64,000 nt of DNA from an uncultured Atopobium sp. (GCA_916715765.1 CAKAPG010000004.1:1-64000); one strand, 5' to 3'; counted from the first letter of the stretch, positions 9,170 to 16,722 are shown. Notes: generated by a model not told the origin, from the sequence alone. Numbers and translations: made by a program.

Positions 9170-9771
9170 TATGCGATGCCGGCTCGCTCAAAGTGCTTGT
9201 GGAGAAGTTTCTTGCCAATGACGGCTCCGATACACCCTGCGATAAATGCAGCAAGAGCAAGAGGTAGAAGGCTCCAGTCAGGAATGTAGCTGGAGAGGGC
9301 GTTGGCATATTCCTGTCCGTAGCCAGAGGCGATACCTGCAAAGTAGCTCGCACGATTTACGATGATGGGAATATAGTTGCCTATCAACCATACGCTCAGG
9401 ACTCCGTGTGAAATTATGGCGCGTCCTGCGCTGTTATAGTTACCGCTTCTGAGGACAAGGTCGGCGAGAAGACCACATACTGGCCCTGTAATAAAGGCAT
9501 ATACGCCCATGCCACCGAGACCCATAAGGAGTCCGAGGATGGTTCCCATGATGAAGACCATCCCGAAATGCCTTACTTTTGTAATGTAGAGCATGTACGG
9601 AATGCCTCCGATAAGCGGGCAGATGACGGAGAGCAATGGAATGAATATAGGAACGTAGCCCAGCATTGCCACAGCCATGATGATTATGAAGTAGAGAGCG
9701 GTGAAGATACCGATGTTTATAAGGTCCTTCGGTTGCAATCCTTTTTTCTTGACTGAGGGTGTTTCAGACAT
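9169..9771 (-). CDS. ECF transporter substrate-binding (S) component, MptD-like
   Basis: First gene of the six-gene minus-strand operon. The 200-residue protein has a short polar N-terminus and six hydrophobic segments, as in S components, and ends KHFERAGIA like its paralogue at 1494-2096. It should bind the substrate and dock on the T/ATPase module. Start ATG 9771 follows a GGAG site. A GTTAG-N6-CTAAC palindrome (9788-9803) sits just in front of the ribosome site, a place where a bound repressor would block transcription. The downstream PchR-like regulator and paired ABC genes suggest an iron chelate or haem as substrate; this is inference. Confidence 0.82.
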   Translation of the reverse strand: MSETPSVKKKGLQPKDLINIGIFTALYFIIIMAVAMLGYVPIFIPLLSVICPLIGGIPYMLYITKVRHFGMVFIMGTILGLLMGLGGMGVYAFITGPVCGLLADLVLRSGNYNSAGRAIISHGVLSVWLIGNYIPIIVNRASYFAGIASGYGQEYANALSSYIPDWSLLPLALAAFIAGCIGAVIGKKLLHKHFERAGIA

Positions 9772-9787
9772 AATGCGTCTCCTTTCG

Positions 9788-9803
9788 GTTAGCTCTATCT
9801 AAC
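9788..9803. promoter_or_regulatory. Putative metal-repressor operator, GTTAG-N6-CTAAC
   Basis: Palindrome of 5-base arms with a 6-base spacer, 17 bases upstream of the S-component start. Fourteen of its 16 bases match the palindrome core at 59520-59535 in front of the Mn/Fe-type ABC importer. TTAG/CTAA half-sites are typical of DtxR/IdeR/MntR-type iron or manganese repressors (family knowledge); the assignment here is inference. Confidence 0.55.
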
Positions 9804-9903
9804 TTATAAAGGATAGACGCAGAGAAACTCAGTCAATAGCCCATTTGTATCATTATGTCCCGTTTGAATCGCGTAGCCGCTATTCGCTTTCTGATAAGTA
9901 TTT

Positions 9904-9948
9904 GCCAACTGCCGTGGTAAATATTAGCCAACTGCCGTGGTAAATATT
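9904..9948. repeat. Two tandem 23-base repeats upstream of glmS
   Basis: The unit gccaactgccgtggtaaata plus tta occurs twice head to tail (9904-9926 and 9927-9948). It lies in the 328-base gap between the divergent ECF operon and glmS (9772-10099), about 150 bases before glmS. It could be a double binding site for a regulator of either side. Apart from this repeat and the operator at 9788 the gap is AT-rich and shows no gene. Confidence 0.8.
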
Positions 9949-10099
9949 CAAATAGCATTTTTACATCATTTTGCATAATCTGGTCTTCATTTTTAATACC
10001 ATACAAGTTCGCCTATATAACTCGCTAAAATATAGAGTGGGTTGATTAAAACTAATCGTTTCTGTGACACTCCCAGAAGCACACGATTGGAGTTTATAT

Positions 10100-11929
10100 A
10101 TGTGCGGCATCGTTGGTTTTACCGGACACCAAAGTGCAAAAGATGTCCTCATTGAAGGTCTTAAACGTCTCGAATACCGTGGGTATGATTCTGCCGGCAT
10201 TGCTTTGCAAAACACAACCAACGAAGAACTTACGGTCGTACATCGCGTAGGAAAAGTTGCGGGATTAGCTGAAGCGGTGGAGTACCTCAATAATGCAAAC
10301 CCCTGTGGCATCGGACATACCCGTTGGGCAACGCACGGCGCTCCAAGTGCGCGCAACGCCCACCCACATACCTCTTGTGACAATCAAATTGCCGTCGTAC
10401 ACAACGGCATCATCGAGAACTTTGCCGAACTCCGTGAGCAGCTTGAGACTCGGGGGCACAAATTCCGCAGCGATACCGATACTGAAGTCGTTTCTCACCT
10501 TATTGAAGAAGCCTACAGAGGCAACCTTCGCGATGCTGTTGCCAAGGCATGCTCGCAAATTGTAGGAACCTATGGCCTTGCTGTTATATGCTCTCAGGAA
10601 CCCGGTCGCATTGTAGTTACTCGCAAAGATTCTCCCATTGTCCTTGCACATGGCGAGAAGGGCAGCTACGTTGCATCTGACATCATTGCGGTTATCGAAG
10701 CCTCCCGAGATGTCACTGTTCTTGGCGACAATGAGTTTGCTGTTATGGAGCCCGATGGTATCAGCTATACCGATGCTGATGGAAATCCCATTCAACCTAA
10801 GGTCATGCATGTTGATTGGGATGTTGATGTTGTCGAGAAGGGCGGCTACCCCGATTTCATGCTCAAAGAAATCCATGAGCAGCCTCGTGTCATCCGCGAT
10901 ACCCTTGCAGGACGTCTGACCAACGGTGTACTTTCCATTGATGAACTGGGCATGTCCTTGGAACAGCTCCGTTTAATTGATCGCGTTTATATCATTGCCT
11001 GCGGAACTAGCTATCATGCTGGTCTTATCGCCCGTCAGCTTATTGAAGGTTGGGCACGCATACCTGTCGAAGTTGAAGCTGCGAGTGAATTTCGTTATCG
11101 AAATCCCATTATTACTCCGTCAACGCTGGTAGTTGCTGTTTCTCAGTCCGGTGAGACTGCTGACACTTTGGCCGCCATCCGCGACGCCCGCATCAAAGGC
11201 GCTAAGGTTTTTGGCATCACCAACGTTATTGGTAGTCCCGTGGCCCGTGAGTCTGACGGTGTTATCTACACTAAGGCTAACAAGGAGATTGCCGTTGCCT
11301 CAACCAAATCTTTCCTTGGCCAAATTGTGAGCCTAACGCTTCTTGCTATGGTTCTTGCACAGGCAAAAGGAAAGCTCTCAATTGCTCAGATACGCTTGCT
11401 CTTTAAAGAACTTGCCGATACCGCCGAGCAGGTCGAAGAAGTCCTCAGCGATACAAAAGCTATCGACATTGCCGCGCAGGCCTGCAAAGATGCCAATAAT
11501 GCTTTGTTCATTGGTCGTGGCATGGGAGCCGCTATTTGCTACGAAGGTGCCCTTAAACTCAAGGAAATTAGCTATCTTCATGCTGAGGCATATGCTGCAG
11601 GAGAAATGAAGCATGGCCCCATTGCACTTCTGTCCAAAGGCTATCCTGTCATTGCCGTGGCAACTAACTCTCCGGTATACGACAAGATGATCTCCAATAT
11701 CCAAGAATCTCGAGCACGCGGCGCCATGATTATTGCCGTGGCGACCGAAGGTGATCAGGAAATCAAAAAGCATGCCGACTATATCATCTACGTGCCTAAA
11801 GTCAGAGATGCCTTCTCGCCAATCATTGCTTCGGTACCTCTCCAACTTTTTGCGCGCTCCGTGGCTCTTGCACGTGGTTGTGACGTTGATAAGCCAAGAA
11901 ACCTTGCAAAGTCAGTAACGGTTGAATAG
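10100..11929 (+). CDS. glmS: Glutamine--fructose-6-phosphate aminotransferase (isomerizing)
   Basis: Makes glucosamine-6-phosphate from fructose-6-phosphate and glutamine, the first committed step to UDP-GlcNAc and peptidoglycan; cytoplasmic. The 609-residue length is standard. The protein begins MCGIVGFTGH, so Cys2 becomes the N-terminal nucleophile of the glutaminase domain (about 1-230); two SIS sugar-isomerase domains follow (about 290-420 and 460-590), with SQSGETADT in the first, and the typical end DKPRNLAKSVTVE. ATG 10100 is chosen because Cys must follow it and GGAG lies 8 bases upstream; the in-frame ATG at 10064 would bury the catalytic Cys. It stands alone, divergent from the ECF operon. 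No glmS ribozyme was recognised upstream. Confidence 0.97.
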   Translation: MCGIVGFTGHQSAKDVLIEGLKRLEYRGYDSAGIALQNTTNEELTVVHRVGKVAGLAEAVEYLNNANPCGIGHTRWATHGAPSARNAHPHTSCDNQIAVVHNGIIENFAELREQLETRGHKFRSDTDTEVVSHLIEEAYRGNLRDAVAKACSQIVGTYGLAVICSQEPGRIVVTRKDSPIVLAHGEKGSYVASDIIAVIEASRDVTVLGDNEFAVMEPDGISYTDADGNPIQPKVMHVDWDVDVVEKGGYPDFMLKEIHEQPRVIRDTLAGRLTNGVLSIDELGMSLEQLRLIDRVYIIACGTSYHAGLIARQLIEGWARIPVEVEAASEFRYRNPIITPSTLVVAVSQSGETADTLAAIRDARIKGAKVFGITNVIGSPVARESDGVIYTKANKEIAVASTKSFLGQIVSLTLLAMVLAQAKGKLSIAQIRLLFKELADTAEQVEEVLSDTKAIDIAAQACKDANNALFIGRGMGAAICYEGALKLKEISYLHAEAYAAGEMKHGPIALLSKGYPVIAVATNSPVYDKMISNIQESRARGAMIIAVATEGDQEIKKHADYIIYVPKVRDAFSPIIASVPLQLFARSVALARGCDVDKPRNLAKSVTVE

Positions 11930-11996
11930 TTGTGGCTGAAAGTCCAGCAACGGCAATCAAAATATTGGATAAAGCAAAACTTGAGCTGAAGAATTG

Positions 11997-12187
11997 CTAT
12001 AAATTTTCAAGCGCACTACAGATATTGTCCACAACAGAACAAAGCAAATCAAAACTTTTCCCACTCGCATAGGTACGGACTGAAAGAGTGTATTTGTCTT
12101 TGTACGTAGACGCTGCCAGTTGAAAATAAGGCACTGTTTTATCTGCAGTAGCAATGAAAGCATCTGAAATAGAAACTCCTTGGAATA
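11997..12187 (-). pseudogene. C-terminal gene fragment cut by an IS3-like end
   Basis: A minus-strand frame of about 63 codons ends at the stop at 11997. Its sequence (for example FIATADKTVPYFQLAASTY) has the composition of a real protein, but its first codons run straight into the inverted repeat at 12188-12233, so the 5' part is missing. The product is not recognised; a tail of an acyltransferase or condensation-type domain is possible but weak. The rest of the gap 11930-12333 shows no other gene. Confidence 0.4.
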
Positions 12188-12233
12188 TGAACTGCCTCCC
12201 ATTTCTTATGTCCAAGAAATGGGAGGTAGTTCA
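12188..12233. repeat. Hairpin of two facing IS3-like ends (copy 1)
   Basis: Arms of 19 bases (gaactgcctcccatttctt and its complement, one mismatch) enclose a 6-base loop. The arm begins TGAACTG and contains the GGACA-type inner end seen in the terminal repeats of IS3/IS150-group elements, but no transposase lies between the arms. Other copies are at 54101-54146 and 54517-54562, and a half copy at 15883-15914. This may be a collapsed element or a tiny non-autonomous one. Confidence 0.75.
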
Positions 12234-12333
12234 GAATGATGATGTTTTACTATAGAGGAAGCAGTCCTTTTCAAATGACGGGGGGACAGCGCTAACGATA
12301 TTCGAATTGATAATGTTTTTTTTGGAGCGTCTA

Positions 12334-13155
12334 ATGGATTTGATGTCGTTTATCAAAGATATTGCAACGCCAGTATTGGCTGTCATGGGTTCGACTATAG
12401 CGCTTTTTCAAGGCTATCGAGGCCATAAGGAGAAGATTAGAGCTCAGGCTGAGCAGATCAGTGCTTGGTGGGCGCGCGTTGACGATGACCGTTGTGACGA
12501 GAAGGAAGAAAACGATTCGCGAAATAGTGGCAATAAGTTCGGGCAGCCTCCGCGTGAAGATAAACCACAGTACCATGCTGGAATAATATTGCTCAACCAA
12601 TCGCAGATCCCTATTAGAAATCTGGCTGTTTATGGGGAAGCATACAAAATGAAAAAAGGTAGTAGGAAAGACAAGCCAGTGAAGACACTCCTTCTTCAAC
12701 CCATCTTGGTTCCCGGGGAGTTCATCTCATTTGCTGTTGTTGATAACAACAAACCCGATAAGCGTCCTTGGACCTATCCTGAGGAACTGTCTGTAATTAA
12801 AGAAACGATTGGTAAAGTACGGCCGATCATCAACGATGAGAAATGGAAAGTTGATGTATTCATTTTCGAGGATGCCGCTGGACGCTGTTGGATTAGAAGA
12901 GAAAATGGCAAGCTGTCTCGATATTGGTTTTATTACGTAGTAACTTGGTTTTATAAACTGGTAACATTTTTGAAATCGAGACTAAAACCCTCCGTTTCTG
13001 AGCAAGAAGAGCAGCACAAACAAACAGAATCCTCCAATAATGATTCTCGACCACTAACCAACCCGCTGAATTACAAGGAATGTTTCAAGAATGATGAGAC
13101 TGAGAATGATGAGACTGAGAATGATGAGACTAAAGAAGTTAGCGTTTATAGCTGA
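12334..13155 (+). CDS. Hypothetical protein with one N-terminal membrane segment
   Basis: 273 residues, not recognised. The N-terminus holds one hydrophobic stretch (IKDIATPVLAVMGSTIALF), followed by a basic stretch and a cytoplasmic body of about 200 residues. The C-terminus carries three tandem copies of NDETE, encoded by a 15-base DNA repeat (aatgatgagactgag), a likely slippage site. Start ATG 12334 follows GGAG by 7 bases; ATG 12313 and TTG 12307 are in frame but lie before that site. It sits alone between an IS3-like hairpin and an IS256 remnant, so it is probably accessory island cargo. A role in defence is possible by position only; no domain supports it. Confidence 0.65.
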   Translation: MDLMSFIKDIATPVLAVMGSTIALFQGYRGHKEKIRAQAEQISAWWARVDDDRCDEKEENDSRNSGNKFGQPPREDKPQYHAGIILLNQSQIPIRNLAVYGEAYKMKKGSRKDKPVKTLLLQPILVPGEFISFAVVDNNKPDKRPWTYPEELSVIKETIGKVRPIINDEKWKVDVFIFEDAAGRCWIRRENGKLSRYWFYYVVTWFYKLVTFLKSRLKPSVSEQEEQHKQTESSNNDSRPLTNPLNYKECFKNDETENDETENDETKEVSVYS

Positions 13156-13562
13156 ATGAGAAAATGACGGTCCTTTTTTGTATGAACGATGCACGATGAT
13201 GCTGTCAAGTTCGGTAGAGGAAAATAACAACTCTGAATGACTTCAGCATGTCGTGGGGCCGGCTGGATGATTCTCTCGAATTATGAGCGCTGAGCGCAAA
13301 ACCCTGAGTCAGCTGCTGCATCGACAATATTGCGGTAGCTAGCTTCGCAAGCATGGTACTTGGAGTGATTGTCCTCGCTCTGGTCGTTGTCGTCAGGTGT
13401 CCGACTATCTACATAACCATATCGTGCTGTGCATATGGTGACAGATGGAGCAGCGGATTGTTAACCGTAACGCCATGTCATGCGAGTGCGGACCTGGTCG
13501 GCGAATGATCTACGGGCTTTTTCGCTATCAAACGAAGCTTAGGTACTTTAAATATGAGGGCT
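13156..13562. other. Decayed accessory DNA without an intact gene
   Basis: About 400 bases with short broken frames on both strands. Immediately beyond the truncated IS256 frame, a different minus-strand frame reads IFKVPKLR, matching the next motif expected of such a transposase and pointing to a frameshift. The remainder (13160-13450) has no recognised product. Confidence 0.5.
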
Positions 13563-13736
13563 TCACTTGGTTACAAGCTTTCGCTCACGGTATCCATTAC
13601 GAACACAACCAAGCTCTTCTACTTGTTCAACCATTACGGTATTCACTAAGTCTTCCAGCAGTGTTCGTGCCATACCGTTAAGATCTAATTTGTGATCTTG
13701 GGTGTAGGAGAGCTCAGTTTCGTGTAGAGTTTGCAT
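13563..13736 (-). pseudogene. IS256/Mutator-type transposase, N-terminal remnant
   Basis: A 57-codon frame reads as the N-terminus of an IS256-family transposase: MARTLLEDLVNTVMVEQ, then GCVRNGYRERKLVT, which corresponds to the family's RNGYYxRKL segment. An AAGGA ribosome site precedes ATG 13736. Intact relatives have about 400 residues; here a stop follows directly and the next motif (KVPKLR) appears in another frame, so the gene is broken. The DNA up to about 13851 carries GTGTCCCGAAAAGTGGTG on the minus strand, which looks like the terminal repeat of the element. It inserted into or beside the AAA-like gene whose tail follows at 13850. Confidence 0.7.
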
Positions 13737-13812
13737 TGCGGTTATTTCCTTTCTGAATTGGTTGTGGTGACTATATTTTAGGAAATAACCGCACTTCTTT
13801 TAAACACCTGAA

Positions 13813-14115
13813 ATGCTTGCTTACACCACTTTTCGGGACACGACCCCAAGAAGAAACCTTGGGGATCCGATCTATTTCCGAATTGATAAAAGTATCTACT
13901 TCGAAGACTTTTCTCCAAACAATTTATTGAAAATATTGGAAATAGAAGCAGATAAGCAGTTGTTTCAGATTGTCAATCATGAAGATATCAATCGCCAGCA
14001 GGTGATACGGTTAGCGGCAAGAAAAATCCTCGTTACCGAGTCAAACGGAAGAACGGTTCAAGCCGCAGTTCGTTCAACCATAGAAAATCTTTTATCTGAG
14101 CAAGAACCTATGTAA
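13813..14115 (+). pseudogene. C-terminal fragment resembling an AAA+ ATPase lid domain
   Basis: A 100-codon frame whose first 12-13 codons fall in the IS256-like terminal repeat, so its ATG (13813) is probably accidental and the gene has lost its 5' part. The rest (from about 13850) contains IYFEDFSPNNLLKILE and later SNGRTVQAAVRSTIENLL. This order resembles the C-terminal lid of CbxX/SpoVK-type AAA+ proteins (D-x-x-p-x-E-L ... NGR-V-R-N-L-F-E). No Walker motifs remain. It is likely inactive, although the short peptide could still be made. Confidence 0.45.
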
Positions 14116-14146
14116 GGGATAACGCTTTGGTAGCACAGTGAAAAGT

Positions 14147-14233
14147 GTGCAGAAAACGTCTGCTTGCTTATGTCAAATAATTCCCGTGTAGCTACGCGCG
14201 CCTACATCAACACGCCTAAAATGTTTTCTGCAC
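14147..14233. promoter_or_regulatory. Inverted repeat pair upstream of abiE genes
   Basis: Arms GTGCAGAAAAC (14147-14157) and GTTTTCTGCAC (14223-14233) are perfect 11-base complements 65 bases apart, upstream of the AbiEi gene. Known AbiEi antitoxins repress their own promoter by binding inverted repeats, so these are candidate operators; an AT-rich candidate promoter (TATACT near 14285) follows. Confidence 0.45.
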
Positions 14234-14305
14234 CCTCCCATGCAAGCTTTAAATTATCTAATCATATCTAAGACTATGGCAATATATACTATATTATAAG
14301 TATGA

Positions 14306-14938
14306 TTGTCGTATGTCTTACCATTGGAGGAAAAAACGAAGAAAGATGCCCTCATAAAGTTCATGCATGAAAGCGCCGGTCGTGTTACCACCAAACAGGC
14401 ACGTGAGGCGGGCTTCTCATCGAGCATGTTGCAGCTGCTCGTCTCTCAGGGCATAGCGGTCAAGGAGAGCCGTGGGGTCTTTGCACTCGCAGATGCACCG
14501 CTAGATGACTTCGCCGTCATCTCGCTTCGCTGGCCGAAGGTCGTCTTTCGCTGCAGTAGCTCGCTCTACCTCCATGGCATGACTGATATCGTGCCGGGTG
14601 TGTACGAGGTCTCGCTCCCCCGGGGATACAAGGAAGATGGCATAGTAGGGGAGTTCCCCAACTGCCTTGTCTCGCATGAGGACAAGGGGCTCTATGGTTT
14701 GGGTGTGGTGCAAGGCGAGTCTCCCGCGGGCACACCGCTGTTGCTTTACGACCGTGAACGCAGCATCTGTGACCTTGTGATGGCGCGCAGACGCGGCGAG
14801 GCTGACACCCAACTTCTCAGACAGGCCATGAATGCGTACTTTGACTCTCCCGAGAAGAACTTGCCCCAGCTGATGCGTTATGCAAAGGTCATGAACGCAA
14901 CTGCAGAGATTCAGATGTACTTGGAGGTGCTGTCATGA
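14306..14938 (+). CDS. abiEi: AbiEi-family antitoxin (type IV toxin-antitoxin)
   Basis: About 200-210 residues. The N-terminus (GRVTTKQAREAGFSSSMLQLL) is the winged-helix domain of AbiEi antitoxins, used for autorepression; the rest is the AbiEi C-terminal domain that counteracts the toxin. It overlaps the AbiEii gene by 4 bases (ATGA), typical of this pair. The start is problematic: in-frame candidates are TTG 14306 and TTG 14324, neither with a ribosome site, whereas GGAGGA (14326-14331) is ideally spaced for codon 14336, which is ACG. Either a rare ACG start is used or an ATG has mutated. GC is higher than in neighbours, consistent with transfer. Confidence 0.88.
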   Translation: MSYVLPLEEKTKKDALIKFMHESAGRVTTKQAREAGFSSSMLQLLVSQGIAVKESRGVFALADAPLDDFAVISLRWPKVVFRCSSSLYLHGMTDIVPGVYEVSLPRGYKEDGIVGEFPNCLVSHEDKGLYGLGVVQGESPAGTPLLLYDRERSICDLVMARRRGEADTQLLRQAMNAYFDSPEKNLPQLMRYAKVMNATAEIQMYLEVLS

Positions 14939-15780
14939 CAATCCTCAACGACGCGAGCCTGAGAGGCAAAGCGAAGGCTCTGGCAAAGGAGCACGGCCTT
15001 TCTGCCCAGGAGATTATGCAGCGCTATTTCTTCGAGCACCTTCTTATGAGGCTAGAGAGGACGCAGTACCGTGAACACTTCGTCATCAAGGGCGGGTTGC
15101 TTCTTTCCTCGATGATGGGTGTCGCACAGCGTACCACCATGGATTTAGACGCGACTATTAGAGCTCTGACAGTGAGCGAAGAGACAGTTGCAGCTGCCAT
15201 GCGAGATATTTGTTCCATCAACTTAGGAGATGGGATTGACTTTGCGTTCGAGCGAGTAGAGCCCATCCGCAAGGACGACGACTACGGCGGATTGCGTGCG
15301 CATCTGACTGCGACATTCGGGCGTATGAGGACACCATTGAAGGTTGATGTCACGACGGGCGACATCATCACCCCGAGGGAGATTGAATACCAGTTCCCCA
15401 CCCTGTTTGGGGAAAGGTTGATTCATTTGATGTCGTACCCGTTAGAGACGTGTATCGCAGAGAAGTTCGAGGCGGTAGTGAAGCGTGGTGTCGCTACCAC
15501 GCGTGCTCGAGATCTGTACGACCTCGCCACGCTCGTAAAACTATACGAACAGATGATTGACTGGGAGACGCTGCGGGAGGCTGTACAGCGGACGTCTGAG
15601 CATCGCGGTTCTTCAGACGTTATGAAAGACTATGAGCTTGTTAGTCGAGAGATTGAAGGCTCCGATGAAATTGCCCGCATATGGAGCGCATATACGCGTC
15701 TGAATCCATATGCCTCCGCGGTCTCAGTGGTGCATGCCATGGACGCTGTTCGCGTAATCGGGAAAAGAGTCAATCTCTGA
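14935..15780 (+). CDS. abiEii: AbiEii/AbiGii-family nucleotidyltransferase toxin
   Basis: 281-residue toxin partner of the AbiEi gene. AbiEii proteins are nucleotidyltransferase-like toxins that stop growth, often giving phage resistance by abortive infection. Motifs seen: KGGLLLSSMMG followed by RTTMDLDATI, matching the conserved GG...S and R-x-T-x-D-x-D of the family, and a later KFEAVVKRG stretch. The size fits the family. ATG 14935 overlaps the antitoxin stop, giving coupled translation. A half copy of an IS3-like end lies 100 bases downstream. The gene looks intact, so the system may be active if the antitoxin start is functional. Confidence 0.9.
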   Translation: MTILNDASLRGKAKALAKEHGLSAQEIMQRYFFEHLLMRLERTQYREHFVIKGGLLLSSMMGVAQRTTMDLDATIRALTVSEETVAAAMRDICSINLGDGIDFAFERVEPIRKDDDYGGLRAHLTATFGRMRTPLKVDVTTGDIITPREIEYQFPTLFGERLIHLMSYPLETCIAEKFEAVVKRGVATTRARDLYDLATLVKLYEQMIDWETLREAVQRTSEHRGSSDVMKDYELVSREIEGSDEIARIWSAYTRLNPYASAVSVVHAMDAVRVIGKRVNL

Positions 15781-15882
15781 GGAGCGCATGAGATTAGTGA
15801 GGTTTTGTTGCGATGAGGTATGCAAATTTGAAACTCATCTTCTCGCGATGACGAAGCCTCATTATAAACAATAGGTATGTAG

Positions 15883-15914
15883 TGAACTGTGTCCAAGAAA
15901 TGGGAGGCAGTTCA
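15883..15914. repeat. IS3-like end, half copy
   Basis: tgtccaagaaatgggaggca followed by gttca matches one full arm of the hairpins at 12188 and 54517; the facing arm is reduced to tgaactg (15883-15889). The same agtgaactgtgtcc junction appears at 2266-2279. It marks the right side of the island that starts at 12188. Confidence 0.65.
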
Positions 15915-15949
15915 ATAGCAGGTGGTAATGGTTAAGGATGAATTATGGA

Positions 15950-15973
15950 GTATATCACGTTATCGTGATATAC
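15950..15973. promoter_or_regulatory. Perfect palindrome, likely operator of the DUF4160/DUF2442 pair
   Basis: GTATATCACG, spacer TTAT, CGTGATATAC: 10-base perfect arms, ending 22 bases before the first gene. Such palindromes at the start of a toxin-antitoxin operon usually bind the DNA-binding antitoxin; the HTH-like tail of the second gene product is the candidate ligand. Confidence 0.6.
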
Positions 15974-15995
15974 TTGTCAAAAAGAAAGGATACAG

Positions 15996-16250
15996 ATGCC
16001 TACACTTGCAAGGTTTTACGGGATAGTTATACGTATGTATTTCTTGGGCTCAGAGCACAATCCGCCTCATATCCATGCGATTTATGGTGAGGATACTGCA
16101 GCTTTTGATATTAATTCGGGTGAGGAGATTGATGGTAGTCTGCCGACTCGTGCTGCTGGTATGGTGCGCGAGTGGATAGAGATTCACCAAACTGAGCTTC
16201 TTGATATGTGGGAGACGCAAGAATTTAAGAAAATCGATCCGCTTGTCTAA
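15996..16250 (+). CDS. DUF4160 domain protein, putative toxin
   Basis: 84 residues, the usual size for DUF4160. Seen: YGIVIRMYFLGSEHNPPHIHAIYG, described here in parts as IRMYF followed by NPPHIHA, the family's conserved histidine segment. The function of DUF4160 is not established; it recurs next to DUF2442 proteins and is widely predicted to be a small toxin-like partner. An AAAGGA site precedes ATG 15996. The DUF2442 gene begins 12 bases after its stop, and a perfect palindrome lies directly upstream of the pair, all of which fit a toxin-antitoxin operon. The toxin role is inference. Confidence 0.8.
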   Translation: MPTLARFYGIVIRMYFLGSEHNPPHIHAIYGEDTAAFDINSGEEIDGSLPTRAAGMVREWIEIHQTELLDMWETQEFKKIDPLV

Positions 16251-16262
16251 GGGAGGCAGATT

Positions 16263-16700
16263 ATGAAATTTCATAAGGTAAAAGATGTCTCTGCTCTGAC
16301 TGGCTTAAAGTTAAGCGTTCAGTTTACCAACGGCACTACAAAAATCTACGATGTAGCTCCACTTATGCATCGTTTCCCGGTCTTTAAGACATTGGAGGAT
16401 AACGAATCGCTGTTCAGAGAAGTAGAGATTGATCAAGGCGGCTACGGTATTATCTGGAACGATGACCTTGATCTCTCTTGCGACGAGTTGTGGGAGAACG
16501 GAATCGAGGTCGTGACACCCTTTGATGGACTCATATCGTTTTCGGATGCTAGCGAGCTTTGGGGTTTAAGCGAGTCCACTCTGCGTAAGGCTGTTTCATA
16601 CGGCAAGATAGTTCCAGGCGTGGATGCCCGTAAGTATGGTAAGCAGTGGATTATTAACCGTGACGCTATGTTGCGTGAGTATGGCAATCCGGTTTGCTAG
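16263..16700 (+). CDS. DUF2442 domain fused to HTH-like tail, putative antitoxin
   Basis: 145 residues in two parts. Residues 1-85 are a DUF2442 domain (LSVQFTNGTTKIYDVAPLM, and GIIWNDDLDLSCDELWENG near 75-90). Residues about 90-145 (SFSDASELWGLSESTLRKAV, then YGKQWIINRDAM) look like a MerR/excisionase-type DNA-binding helix-turn-helix. DUF2442 proteins are often only about 80 residues, so the fused tail is notable: it would let the product bind the palindrome at 15950-15973 and repress the operon. ATG 16263 follows a GGGAGG site. An intrinsic terminator follows at 16723. Antitoxin function is inferred from pairing with DUF4160. Confidence 0.78.
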   Translation: MKFHKVKDVSALTGLKLSVQFTNGTTKIYDVAPLMHRFPVFKTLEDNESLFREVEIDQGGYGIIWNDDLDLSCDELWENGIEVVTPFDGLISFSDASELWGLSESTLRKAVSYGKIVPGVDARKYGKQWIINRDAMLREYGNPVC

Positions 16701-16722
16701 TGGCTACAAATATTCAACCTCA

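Noticed and set aside
5901..9948. CRISPR-like arrays at 5901-5955 and 9904-9948
   Set aside because: Units are directly tandem without spacers and only 10 or 23 bases long; no cas genes.
9949..10099. glmS ribozyme
   Set aside because: The catalytic core pattern was not found in the 150 bases before glmS, and the gap is mostly AT-rich promoter DNA.
13445..13681. 78-codon plus-strand frame
   Set aside because: It runs antisense through the IS256 transposase remnant; no ribosome site and no protein-like pattern.
12188..15914. Intact composite transposon
   Set aside because: The ends are present but no transposase of that family lies between them, and no target duplication was recognised.
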